A stretch of 28,568 nt of DNA from Hypsibius dujardini (Eukaryota > Tardigrada > Eutardigrada > Parachela > Hypsibiidae): the NCBI GenBank assembly GCA_001579985.1, contig LRSR01013184.1, forward strand, positions 1 through 28,568, given 5' to 3'. The notes below the pieces were generated by a model. It was not told the DNA's origin. It ran no database searches and saw only the letters and a list, made by a program, of their open reading frames with translations. Every line of letters begins with the position of its first letter. The stretch's first letter is position 1. The translations under genes were made by a program, and so were the position numbers. Shown in pieces: positions 11,813-21,494 of the stretch.

Positions 11813-13862
11813 GGATTATCACGCGATAACTTTGTGGTTCGGAATTTCGTTGCAGGTCTAGAGAGTCTAACAGAAGACGACAGCGATATCACAGCTATCT
11901 CAAAAGGTTCGGAAGTCCTTTTCAAGACCACCGGTTGGACGATAGCCGATATCGCCAAGTCCGTGTGGCGTTACGGACTTTCGCCCTTGAAACTCGGCCC
12001 CTGGGTGGACGACTACCTGACCCGTTTCGGCAAAATTTACCCGCTTCAGGCGAGAAATTGCTCATATCTCCGTCCGACGGACCTCATCCTGGCGGCGGAT
12101 GAGAAGTTTGGCGAGATGCTGCAGACGCCACTGCGAGACCGGATGTTGTCGGAGGGATTCGCGGAGAACTTTGTCGACGAAATTGCCGCAGCCGCAATGC
12201 GGGTGAATTACAATCAGCGGACATCAGTGCCGGCATTCGTCGGTTAGTTGACGGACGGACGGACGGACGGTCGTCCTGTGTATCAACCGTTTTTGCTACA
12301 AGCAAAATGGTTCCGGGTGAATGGAATTGAAGGCTGACTTTTGTCAGAGACGCTTAAAAAAAAAGAAGTCTTCGCCCATTTTGTTGAACTTACTTTAACT
12401 TGGTCTGATGCTCCGTCTCTCCGTTCAGGAAGTGTCAGTCTGGCTGGAATGAAAGGACCTCTGCACAGCGTCAAAGGCGGAAACTACCAAGTGGCCGTGC
12501 GTGCCTGTCAATCCGCCTCGGACGTCGTGCTCTCATCCATCACCACCATCGAATCCCTGCCGGACGGTCGCTTTCGACTGCACACCAGCACCGGCGGATT
12601 GGAAGATTTCGACTACGTCATTCTGGCAGCACCCTTGCGGAAAGACGGCGCTGGCTCACGAGGAAACATAGGTGGGTAATATTGCCTGACTCTGATTTCA
12701 CGTTCCTTTTAACCCTCTGGTAGCCGGGTGTTTTAGGTATACGGGTAATGCTGAGTTAGCCAAAGTTCAGTTCAGTTCTACCACTTGCAGTTTTTTTTTC
12801 AGAAGTTGTTTTTACTTTGTATTTCACGGTTCTGTAATAGGATCAAAGCAAAAAACCGTATCTAAAAAGTCCAAATGCTTGATCAGCAAATTGAGTTTGA
12901 AGGAAGAATTAAGCCAGTGTAAGCTGATCGACACTCAGAGGGTTAAACGCTCGTCGACCGCTTCTGTTGTCCGTCTAAATCGCTAACTCGCCCCCGTTTG
13001 TGGACAGTGACCGAAAGTGACAGTTTAGTTACAGAACGTCGCAGAGAAAGCTCAAATCGATGTTACCGGCGACTGTTCAGAAACGGGGTCAAGTTTTCAA
13101 GCTTAACACATAGTAGACCTGGTTAGCTTGCCTTGCAAAGAAACGAGAAGTCTTTAACTAGGCGATATCCCACCTAAGTTTCCTCTTCAGTCGCGTTCGA
13201 CGGTTTCCCGTCCTTTTTCAAACCGACTGAGTGGATCGGTGCCTACCAGCGGACCGTAGCCACGTTCGTCGAGGGCGAACTGAACAGGACCTTTTTCGGA
13301 TCGTCCACCAGCTTGGATGCTGTCTTCAATATCGAGGACAACGGTACTGTTGCTTCAATTTGAGTTTTCATTTTTGAATCTAATTCAACTTAAAAGACGA
13401 GCACCTCTGATCGAAAGTGGAGTTGAAATTTGATTAACAATTATTTAATTACGTATTTCGCAAATAGGCAGTTGGAGTTCCATCGGAAGGCAGCACGATG
13501 TCCTCGGCGACTCTTCCACCTCATCGGGCTTCCCAGTTTGGAAAATCTTTTCAACTGATCCGCTTCCGGGTGAGTTAATCAGTGAGATGTTCCTGCGAAC
13601 GATCACCACCTCGACGACCCAAGTCGACTGGCGAGCGTACCCGAATTATGGCGAACCGCCGTTGCACCCGCCGCCGTTCTCCTTGTACGGCAATAATCTG
13701 ATCTACCTCAACGCGGTGGAGTGGGCCGGATCGGCGATGGAGATGTCGCTGATTGCGGCGAAAAACGCCGCACTGGCCATCGTCAACGACGTCATGGGAG
13801 TCGACCCGGAAAGCTGCGGTGTTACCGCCCCCTCCGTCGTGAAGGACGGGCAAGAATTATAG
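11191..13862 (+). CDS. PCYOX1: Prenylcysteine oxidase (PCYOX1-like) FAD flavoprotein
   Basis: Six exons: 11191-11338, 11470-11676, 11856-12242, 12429-12671, 13191-13343, 13468-13862; 510 residues from the ATG at 11191, or 502 from the in-frame ATG at 11215 (human PCYOX1 has 505). From 11215 the protein opens MDDFLKLLFVAVLLW, a signal peptide fitting the lysosomal or secretory location of this family. Exon 2 carries the FAD-binding GIIGGGIGG, then FEKDKIGGRVATV and YEAGASVFHEKN. Exon 3 has RVNYNQRTSVPAFVG, exon 4 SLAGMKGPLHSVKGGNY, exon 5 FDGFPSFF, and the last exon YGNNLIYLNAVEWAGSAMEM. The enzyme oxidises prenylcysteine to free cysteine, prenyl aldehyde and H2O2. The GTGAGT at 13570 looks like a donor, but the frame reads straight through it and no intron is needed. 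Intron 2 holds a CAGA array. Confidence 0.94.
11677..11855 (+). repeat. PCYOX1 intron 2 with (CAGA)n array
   Basis: Intron of 179 nt, GTAGGA...TCGTTGCAG. (CAGA)n with CAGG units from about 11691 to 11813. Its length is not a multiple of three, so retention would break the frame. Confidence 0.88.
12248..12271. repeat. Short (GACG)n array in PCYOX1 intron 3
   Basis: Five tandem GACG units right after the donor GTTAGT at 12243. Confidence 0.8.
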
Positions 13863-14262
13863 GTGATAGCGCCTCTCTACGAAACTTACTCAAGGCTGCC
13901 ACTGATCGTTGTTCAATATGCTGAAGTTGCTGTTGCGAAAGAGACAGACAAACAGACAGACAAATAGACAGGCAGACAGACTGGCAGACAGACTGGCAGA
14001 CAGACTGGCAGACAGACTGGCAGACAGACTGGCAGACAGACAGGCAGACAGACAGGCAGACAGACAGGCAGACAGACAGACAAAGAGACAGACAGACAAA
14101 CAGACATTGTCGACGACATCATGGGAGTCGACCCGGAAAGCTGCGGTGTTACCGCCCCCTCCGTCGTGAAGGACGGGCAAGAACTATAGGTGATAGCGCC
14201 TCTCTACGAAACTATTACTCAAGGCTGCCACTGTGATCTTTGTTCAATATGGTGAAGTTGCT
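13778..14262 (+). repeat. Direct duplication of the PCYOX1 3' end around a CAGA/CTGG array
   Basis: About 13778-13933 (last 28 codons, stop and early 3' UTR) is repeated at 14105-14262 with few changes, offset 327 bp. Between the copies is an array of CAGACAGACTGG and CAGACAGG units (about 13943-14105). The second copy lies in the 3' UTR and keeps its own TAG; AATAAA at 14343-14348 lies beyond both copies. Confidence 0.88.
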
Positions 14263-14516
14263 TTACGATTTTCGTCTAATTTTACAGTGATTATTGGGGA
14301 TGAGCCTTTGATCGTTCAAAGGGTGCTTGTCATTTGCCTAAAAATAAAACAAATGGCTCTGCCAGTTTCAGCAGTTTTGCCTGGCCTTGTGCTCGTGTGC
14401 CGGTAAGCAGACTAACATATACTTCACGTATTGATAATTAGAGAGCAGGCGCAACTGTATTTTACGTGGAAAGTAGGAGGTGGGAAGTGAACAGACAGAC
14501 AGAGAGACAGACAAAC

Positions 14517-14547
<31 letters not shown>

Positions 14548-15364
14548 CAGACAAACAAACAAACAAACAAACAAACAGACAGACAGACAGACAAATAGAC
14601 AGACAGACAGACAGACAGATAGATAAACTGATAAGACTGACAGACAGACTGACAGACAGACAGACAGAGCTGCTACTCGTCGCGGACTTCATAGGAGGCG
14701 CACGAGGGGGAAGTCTTAAGTTGTCGAATGTTTGTTTACGTTTTTAAATTGAAAGATGTTATCACATTCTGAAACACGGACATTCCCAGATTTTTACAAG
14801 TCAGTCAGTTGTAAAATTCAATTAAACACGGAATGAACAGAGTGATTTTTTTCTTTTGAAAGTTGCTTCTTTTCTGACGCTGCACGTGACGCTGAATTAC
14901 TTATAAAAAACCTTTCAGTTTTGGGGCCAAATTAACCACATTTTTGTTCTTTCTCGCACCGAGGTTTATTTTTAATCATATAATAGATATTTCTAAACAT
15001 AATCACCATGGGAGGCAAAGTAAAAGTCATTCCTAAATAAAAAACCGAAGTAGTTTTAAGTAAAAGTAATTGCTACTAGGTGACGCCACTTTAGCGCCAC
15101 TTGGCAGTTCGGAAGTGGGACTTGCTGTTCAACAGGTTCAGTTCGACTTGCCACTTCCCACCTCCGACTTCTGAAGCTGCACCTGCTCTCTATTGATAAG
15201 TCAGCCGATTTACTGTGAGCGATGACAGGGCACATGCACGAGTCAGCTGACAGCAGCGTCGCATGCGGATTTATTCCCGTCTGCGCATCAGAGCTTGAGC
15301 AAAATATATTCTGAAAGTTCAGGTAGATTGACGATTCGTGCATACCTTTCTTTCCTTCACCACC
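14263..15364. other. Intergenic between PCYOX1 and methyltransferase copy 1, with a CAGA/GAGA array
   Basis: No gene recognised. An array of CAGA, GAGA and CAAA units covers about 14489-14670. The rest is AT-rich unique sequence and the presumed promoter of the methyltransferase, without a clear TATA box. Confidence 0.6.
14343..14348 (+). terminator. Polyadenylation signal AATAAA, likely PCYOX1
   Basis: First AATAAA downstream of the PCYOX1 stop, about 480 nt away and past the duplicated 3' end. Confidence 0.5.
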
Positions 15365-16102
15365 ATGGATGCCTTTTACGACGATCCCAAAAACAGCAAC
15401 CCTCACTTCAAGCCGACCCTCAACGCTCACGGCCACATGCTGGACGTATTGGATGAATATGGAGAAGCGTTCGTTGCGTTTGCTCGAAACACCACCAAAC
15501 CTGTCGCCGATCTCGGAGTCGCGTTCGGCTTCTCCACCAAAGAGATCCTCAAAACCGGTGCGACCGTCTACGCCAATGATTTATCCGAAGACATGCTCAA
15601 AGAACTCAACGATTCCCTCACGGAGGAAGAACGTCTTCGGTGCATTTTGAAGCCGGGAAATGCGTTGGAACTGGATTTCGAGCCGGGTTCGTTGAGCGGT
15701 GTGCTGGCGCTCCGTTGGTTCCACTTCCTGACTGGACCGGAAATCCGGGAAGTAGTTCACAAGTTTTTCACGTGGTTGGAGCCCGGTGGGAAGGTGGTTA
15801 TAACGTGTAGTACGCCGTACAGTGGGCGAGCCAGGAGTTTCATTCCAGAGTACGAGGAACGGAAGGCCGCCGGGGAGGAGTGGCCGGGATTTACCACGAA
15901 ACAGATCCAGGAAGTGGGCGGACTACTAAAGCGAGAGTCGTTTCATAAGATGGAGCCGGTGATTCTGGAACGGGAACTCAAGTTGGCGGGGTTCGACGTG
16001 GAGAAGGCGGGATTCTTGACGAGGTCTTATTATCCGGCGCATTGGCAATTAGATGGTCGCGAGTATTGCGGAGTGATTGGTGTGAAGCCTAAAAATCTTT
16101 GA
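15365..16102 (+). CDS. Class I SAM-dependent methyltransferase, paralogue 1
   Basis: Single-exon gene, 245 residues. The start is the ATG at 15365 in a strong context (CACCATGG); the earlier frame opening is GTG and is ignored. SAM-binding motif I is VADLGVAFGF (residues 47-56), the acidic post-I strand is YANDLSEDML (69-78), and a later strand motif is LEPGGKVVI (138-146). Distinct family signatures are FIPEYEERKAAGEEWPGF and LDGREYCGVIGVK. It resembles, from memory, bacterial class I methyltransferases with a similar ...DGRE...G...K ending; the substrate is unknown. It is 75-90 percent similar to two further copies downstream. AATAAA at 16156-16161 follows the stop. The lack of introns among intron-rich neighbours is compatible with horizontal or retro-derived origin (inference). 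Confidence 0.85.
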   Translation: MDAFYDDPKNSNPHFKPTLNAHGHMLDVLDEYGEAFVAFARNTTKPVADLGVAFGFSTKEILKTGATVYANDLSEDMLKELNDSLTEEERLRCILKPGNALELDFEPGSLSGVLALRWFHFLTGPEIREVVHKFFTWLEPGGKVVITCSTPYSGRARSFIPEYEERKAAGEEWPGFTTKQIQEVGGLLKRESFHKMEPVILERELKLAGFDVEKAGFLTRSYYPAHWQLDGREYCGVIGVKPKNL

Positions 16103-16155
16103 GATATATTGTTGTTGTATTTAACATGAAAAAAAATTGATTTCAGTTGTTTTGA

Positions 16156-16161
16156 AATAAA
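16156..16161 (+). terminator. Polyadenylation signal of methyltransferase copy 1
   Basis: AATAAA 54 nt after the stop codon, overlapping a GAAATAAATAA stretch. Confidence 0.6.
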
Positions 16162-16239
16162 TAACGGTCCATATTTGACATGCGTATTGTCTTAAACACA
16201 GAGTACCACCAAGTGGTCGCTTGAATATCGACTTATGTA

Positions 16240-17499
16240 CCGGGTAGGAACTTACTTTTAGACTAGCTGTTTTTTAATGAAATCTACACTTTGCGCCCGC
16301 CTAATGTTATCCGACTAATTATTATTTAAAAGCCTTATTCAAAACGGATATTTTGCAATTATCAAAATTTTAAAAAATATTCAGTGAGCTATGTCTTTCA
16401 CATTCTTGTAAATCCACAGAGTGGAGAAGAATGTCCCAATTTTAATTTTTCCAATAATTTTTAAAAATGAATGAATTACAAAAGAATATTGTACACAAGT
16501 AGAACACACTTGCTGAAATGCAAAACCAATACATACGGTGAGCAACCTGAGATTTGACTATCATTTCAATTTCGGCAAGTCGCGAGCCATTTTGAGACGT
16601 CTCCGACATGTTCCTTGTAGCCGCGGCATTATGCTTCATTCAGAGAACCCTTAAGCCATCTACCGACGTTTTTTTAATCCTCGGTAATTTTGTTAACTTA
16701 TTTACAAAACATTTTTGACAAAAATGCAGTTTAAGGGTTGCAGCTCTGTGTCCAAAGGGCCACCGTTGATTTTAAAATTTCGTCCCAAACTTTCGCTCTG
16801 AAGCGCAACTCATTTTTTTCTGCACCTAGCCATAAAATGGAAAATTTTCTCAATAAAACTAATAACCCACTATGTTTTCTAAAAAATGGCCGGTTAGGTG
16901 TGTTGCTCCCTTCCATAATTCGATCTAGCGAAGCGATAACAATCTGCCCCCGGGCAATTTCCTACACAGAAAAACAAGGGAGCGGGACATCGCGTTATTC
17001 TGGTGACTTTCTGAAAATTCGAATCAGTCTCTCCTCAGTGGTGTTAGGTCTACCAACCGAGAGTTGGGTAGTTAACAAGTTTATTAGACTGAAAGTATAG
17101 ATATTTAGAGATGATAACTGGAAGAAAGGAAAGAAGAAGTGCAACTACTTCTCAACCTATTAAAACACATGATTATATAGTAAAGTGTTAACTATAGAAA
17201 TGATAGTAAAGAGCACACCCATCAGAATAACATACAAGTAATTAGCTTTGGCAGCAAAATAGGGTTAATAGGGTAGATAGAGTTACTAAGTAAGGTATTA
17301 ACGAGTCAAATAGCTGTGCTGATTGGGTATGAGGACTTGTTGGGCGTGGTCCAACAGTGGAGAGCAACAAAAATTGGCAACGGCGCTTTAAACGCCTACT
17401 AAATTTGTTACATTTAGGTTAAAGTTGAAAGTTTTAATTATTGCCCGTTGTGAGGCCAACTGCATGAGACTATATTCCAAAAAGTAAGTTCCTACCCGG
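16240..17499. mobile_element. TIR DNA transposon remnant (non-autonomous), 1260 bp, TA flanks
   Basis: Perfect 20-bp terminal inverted repeats: CCGGGTAGGAACTTACTTTT at 16240-16259 and its reverse complement at 17480-17499. Both ends are bordered by TA (16238-16239 and 17500-17501), which fits a TA target-site duplication as in Tc1/mariner-type elements. No transposase is readable; the longest inner frames (such as 16738-17100) show no family signature. A solo LTR (17042-17356) is nested inside, so the element proper was about 940 bp. Confidence 0.8.
17042..17356 (-). mobile_element. Solo LTR (315 bp) with GTGG target-site duplication, nested in the TIR element
   Basis: Read on the minus strand it starts TGTTGGACCACGCCCAACA and ends CCTAACA. 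GTGG at 17038-17041 repeats at 17357-17360. It is closely similar along its whole length to the LTR at 26761-27078. It contains a TATATAA-like TATA region and, toward its end, AATAAA. No internal retroelement sequence is present. Confidence 0.88.
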
Positions 17500-19004
17500 T
17501 AAGTAATGTGCTCATTGTAGATGAACAACCTCAGTTTCAGGATGATTAGGATCATTCCGAAGTTGGACTCGGGTCTAGTCTGCCCATACAACCGTACTGA
17601 CACCCTGCCAACCGGAAGTGAAAGACAGACAGGCTTCCGTGTTGTTATGCATTATTTCTTCCGGTTTCAGTTCCTGGCACATTCTCAGATTTGAAGAAAT
17701 TCTCATCCGTTCCGCTGCACACTGCATTACGATTGTTGCTGGACGGTTCTGTTCAACTAAGGATCTCTCTTTTTCACGCATATCCTGCAGATCTCATCGC
17801 CGTGATGTCCGGTTCTTTGAGACGTCTCCTGGTTGTAATTGCGTTGCTAGAACTCGCTAACGTGTCTGTCGGCATTGAGGGGAATTATTCGACAACTGTA
17901 AGTCGGCTAATTACGAGCAGCATTGATAAGGTCTGTTCAATGTGAATCTTAGTTCTCGTGCTATTCGAGATGGCAAAAATGGACACTAGACGGCTAATAA
18001 TACTTCGTGATTTTTAGTTTACTAATTAATATTTTTGATTTAGCACTAGTCGAATTAGTTAACTAAGTTTATTTTTTTATTTTTTTTAGTTAAGTGGCTA
18101 AAATTTTTTGTTTAGCTTTTTCAGCCAATAAAGTAGCTGAAACTGAATAAATTAGTCAATGCAGTTTCTGATTTAGTTTGTTAAGTTTATTTCTGCCCGT
18201 CTCACTTCCCATGAAGACCGAGTACAAGGAAACGTGTACGTACAGGCAAAGGATGTCATCAAGCACATGCGTACTAGTAGTTGATCGTAGATCTGACAGA
18301 TCACGAACGCAGCGTGAAAAGAAGTCGGTTAATCAGGGGCATTTTATAGGACGAATGATTCGATCAATGCTTAAATAATTGTTCAATTTCCTGCCTTCAC
18401 CTTTCCCTTAGATTTCAGCGTGCAATATTAGCTTAGGGTTTTCGGAATTCTTCCTCCCGGAAGGAGGAGCAACACTAGGCGCGAAGCAGCCACTAATAGC
18501 TACTAGAAATACCAATGCATGAAGAAACATTTTGACTAAACTGTGATTTTGGCGTGAAAGCTCAAAATGGCATGATTCATTGTGAAGAAAGCGGGCTTTC
18601 GGTGCCTTAATTAATCTAAGAAATCTAAGAAATACGGCGCTGTTTTATTGAGAGGTTGTAAATCAGATTGATTTGTCGGCAGTCAGGCGGCCTTGAAAAA
18701 CACGACAAGCGAGTATTGCAGTATCCAAGCTGCAGGAACCATCGGCAGCATCGGACTTTGTACCTGCCTGCCGTGACACGACACTTTGACCTGACTGCTG
18801 CAATTTCTCTATCCACTTTCATGGCTAGATGATTCGGCAATTTACAAAATGATTTCACGGTATAACCGACTAGATGATAAGACGGCATGCGGCGTGAAGT
18901 TGCATGGTGAGAGTCAGCGAGCAGATTTCACACATACTGAGTCAATAAAAATATGCCCTTCCTGGAGAAATAAAGTTAATGGATTGAACTTTTTCTGACA
19001 CTAA
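17500..19004. other. Intergenic upstream of methyltransferase copy 2
   Basis: No complete gene. It holds a candidate orphan signal-peptide exon (17805-17897), AT-rich TTAGTT/AACTAA-type low-complexity sequence (about 18000-18190) and unremarkable unique sequence. Confidence 0.5.
17805..17897 (+). CDS. Candidate orphan first exon with signal peptide
   Basis: ATG at 17805 opens MSGSLRRLLVVIALLELANV and runs 31 codons to a consensus donor GTAAGT at 17898. Basic residues followed by a Leu/Val/Ile core make a good secretion signal. No matching downstream exon was found before the methyltransferase, so it may be a dead relic of a receptor gene like the one at 23889, or chance. Confidence 0.3.
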
Positions 19005-19838
19005 ATGATCCGAAAACTCTCTTCACAATTTCGACCAACCGTCCGTTCCTTTCTTCAGGCAGCGACAGCAACTCGCAACGTCAGCAGCATGGATGAATTC
19101 TACTCCAACCCCAAGAACAGCAACCCGCATTTCAAGGCAACCCTCAACGCCCACGGCCACATGCTAGACGTGTTGGATGAATATGGAGAGGCATTCGTTG
19201 CGTTTGCTCGGAACACGACCAAACCTGTCGCCGATCTCGGAGTTGCGTTTGGCTTCACCACCAAAGAGATCCTCAAAACCGGTGCGACCGTCTACGCCAA
19301 CGATCTATCCGAAGACATGCTTAAAGAACTCAACAATTCCCTCACGGAGGAAGAACGTCTTCGGTGCATTCTGAAGCCCGGAAGTGCGTTGGAACTGAAT
19401 TTCGAGCCGGGTTCGTTGAGCGGCGTGCTGGCACTCCGTTGGTTCCACTTCCTGACTGGACCGCAAATCCGGGAAGTAATTCACAAGTTTTTCACGTGGT
19501 TGGAGCCCGGTGGGAAGGTGGTTATAACGTGTAGTACGCCGTACAGTGGACGAGCCAGGAGTTTCATTCCAGAGTACGAGGAACGGAAGGCCGCCGGGGA
19601 GGAGTGGCCGGGTTTCACTACGAAGCAGATCCAGGAGGTGGGCGGAGTCGGTTCGCGGGAGCATTTTCATAAGCTGGAGCCGTTTATTTTTGAGCGGGAA
19701 CTCAAAGCGGCCGGCTTCGAGGTGGAGAAGTGCGGGTTCATCGCGCGGAGCTTCTACCCGGAGGGCTGGCAGTTTGACGGACGGGAGCACTGCGGAGTGG
19801 TCGGTGTGAAGACGCGACAAATCAGCACACCGAATTAG
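19005..19838 (+). CDS. Class I SAM-dependent methyltransferase, paralogue 2, with presequence
   Basis: Single exon, 277 residues from the ATG at 19005. The first 28 residues, opening MIRKLSSQFRPTVRSFLQAA, have no acidic residue and are rich in Arg/Ser/Ala, a typical mitochondrial presequence. The Met at residue 29 (MDEFYSNPKNSNPHF) aligns with the start of paralogue 1. Motifs are as in copy 1: VADLGVAFGF, YANDLSEDML, LEPGGKVVI, FIPEYEERKAAGEEWPGF, DGREHCGVVGVK. The core is nearly identical in DNA to copies 1 and 3 while the C-terminal 90 residues diverge. No AATAAA close behind the stop. Substrate unknown; mitochondrial location is inferred. Confidence 0.85.
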   Translation: MIRKLSSQFRPTVRSFLQAATATRNVSSMDEFYSNPKNSNPHFKATLNAHGHMLDVLDEYGEAFVAFARNTTKPVADLGVAFGFTTKEILKTGATVYANDLSEDMLKELNNSLTEEERLRCILKPGSALELNFEPGSLSGVLALRWFHFLTGPQIREVIHKFFTWLEPGGKVVITCSTPYSGRARSFIPEYEERKAAGEEWPGFTTKQIQEVGGVGSREHFHKLEPFIFERELKAAGFEVEKCGFIARSFYPEGWQFDGREHCGVVGVKTRQISTPN

Positions 19839-20308
19839 CGTCTGAAATTGTCTCGCAAATATTACACGAGTATCTGATCTTCCGTTGTCTGCAATTTAAA
19901 AGTGACTTTGAGCAGAAGTATTTATTTAATTACTCGAAGCTGGGACATTTTTTGCCAAACCATCAGTTTAGGCAGTCCTTTAAATAGACGGTCAGCTCGT
20001 AAGATGGACGGTTTGTCCGGAAGATGCATGTTTTTCGAGATAAAATACGAGTAGGTCTAGGTAAAACCCAATCTTGATCTGATTAAGATCGTTCGAAGTT
20101 TCGTTCTAGTTCGCGCACCACATGCTAAGGCACGGATTAACCTCGGACCGGACGTCATGTTACATCGCTTTTCATGGTTGATTTGTTCTGCACGATCCCC
20201 TGTTGAGTCGTTTTTCAAATTTTTAAACGTTTTCCCATCCGTCCGGTCGTTTGACTGCTGGATGGTCATTGTTAGATACATCAGCAAAAATTACACGTCA
20301 GACCAAAC

Positions 20309-20437
20309 ATGACTGCCACAGTTTCCGGCCTTCCTCCAATACTCTTATGTGGGATAGTATTCTTGAATTTAGTTCATACATGCGCTTGCGAGGATCTTAA
20401 CAATTCAACGCCTTCGACGTCTCTCGGCGGTGATCAG
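20309..20437 (+). CDS. Candidate orphan first exon with signal peptide
   Basis: ATG at 20309 opens MTATVSGLPPILLCGIVFLN followed by LVHTCACEDLNNST, a clear hydrophobic signal with a likely cleavage near CAC. A GT at 20438 (GTCGGT, weak) would end it in phase 0, the phase that methyltransferase copy 3's exon needs, but the link is unproven. It could equally be the relic of a receptor gene. Confidence 0.28.
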
Positions 20438-21452
20438 GTCGGTACTGTCCTTGTAATGCTAGACCGTTCAAAGTCGCGAGATCAGATCGCTCTAAGGATG
20501 CGAAACAATGAGAACAAATATCGCATGGAAACTTATTTTTGAGACTAACTTCATCGACATGTTGCTCCGTCCCTCTAACAAGGGGAAAGTATGTCACTCA
20601 TTCAACAAAGAATTTTCTAATCTTTAATTTTATCACAAAAGATCTGCATTAATTTGGGTTTGTTTGCGTTTTTCCCATTTTATCCAGAAAAGCATCAAAT
20701 CGACGTTTTGTCCTTGTGAATCTGCATAAGATATTGAAAACCAAACAAATCAAAGCTTCTCATAGTTTTTTAATGGTGCTCAAATGTAAACAAACTTTAA
20801 AAATTCTTTGTCTAATTGATTATTTGAAACACATTTTCGTCCAATCCTTGCCTGAAAAAGATCCACCAGTTTTCCCAGACACTCCTAAGAATGAAGTTTG
20901 TTTTCATTTTCCGTAATGGCTGAACCTCCCGCGTTGTTTTCATGCCGATTTTCAAAAAAACCACCAGAAACAGCGCTCAAAATGCATTTCTTAGATCACA
21001 ATTTCTCTGGCGTTTACAATTTACCTTCGATAACCCTCGCGGATCAAAGAAAATAATGGAATCTCGTGGCACACGCGCTGAAGAATTTTCAGGGAGGAGA
21101 ACTTCCTTATTCGCCATCCTCAACACTTCTCTGATTCTCAGTTTGATGAAATTAAAAACCTCTACCAGACAGACTTAGTTGCTTAAAGGGATTAATTGAC
21201 AGACTTCGTCAAACCGCAAAATAACAAAAATGAGGAAGACCTGGAAGAAGGAACGCCTCATTTAGGCAAAAAAATCATGCGGGACATCGCCTTTTTCTGG
21301 TCCTCGGCGAGTTTGAAGTGTGGATGCGCGATTGATTGTTGAATTGAAGAATCGTTATTTTTGTTTAGAGCACTAAACAATATAGCTTTTGGCGTTTTAA
21401 GTTTCTGTTGTTTTTCCGACTTGAGGAGTTGGTAGAACTTAGTCTCCAAATT

Positions 21453-21468
21453 AAGTTCCCACCCGGTA
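21453..21468. repeat. Degenerate copy of the TIR-element terminus
   Basis: AAGTTCCCACCCGGTA matches the right terminus of the 16240-17499 element (AAGTTCCTACCCGGTA) with one change. No matching left end was found upstream, so it is either a broken relic or a chance match. Confidence 0.5.
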
Positions 21469-21494
21469 AATGAATAAATACTTTCCTGTTGCAG

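Larger units (their letters stand above)
19839..21494. other. Intergenic between methyltransferase copies 2 and 3
   Basis: No complete gene. It holds a candidate signal-peptide exon (20309-20437) and a degenerate transposon-end motif at 21453-21468. The rest is AT-rich unique sequence. Confidence 0.5.

Noticed and set aside
13570-13586. Consensus donor GTGAGT ending PCYOX1 exon at 13569
   Set aside because: Only 17 bases lie before the next conserved block and the frame reads straight through, so no intron fits.
16738-17100. 120-residue frame inside the TIR element as a transposase
   Set aside because: No DDE, helix-turn-helix or other transposase signature, and it overlaps the nested LTR.
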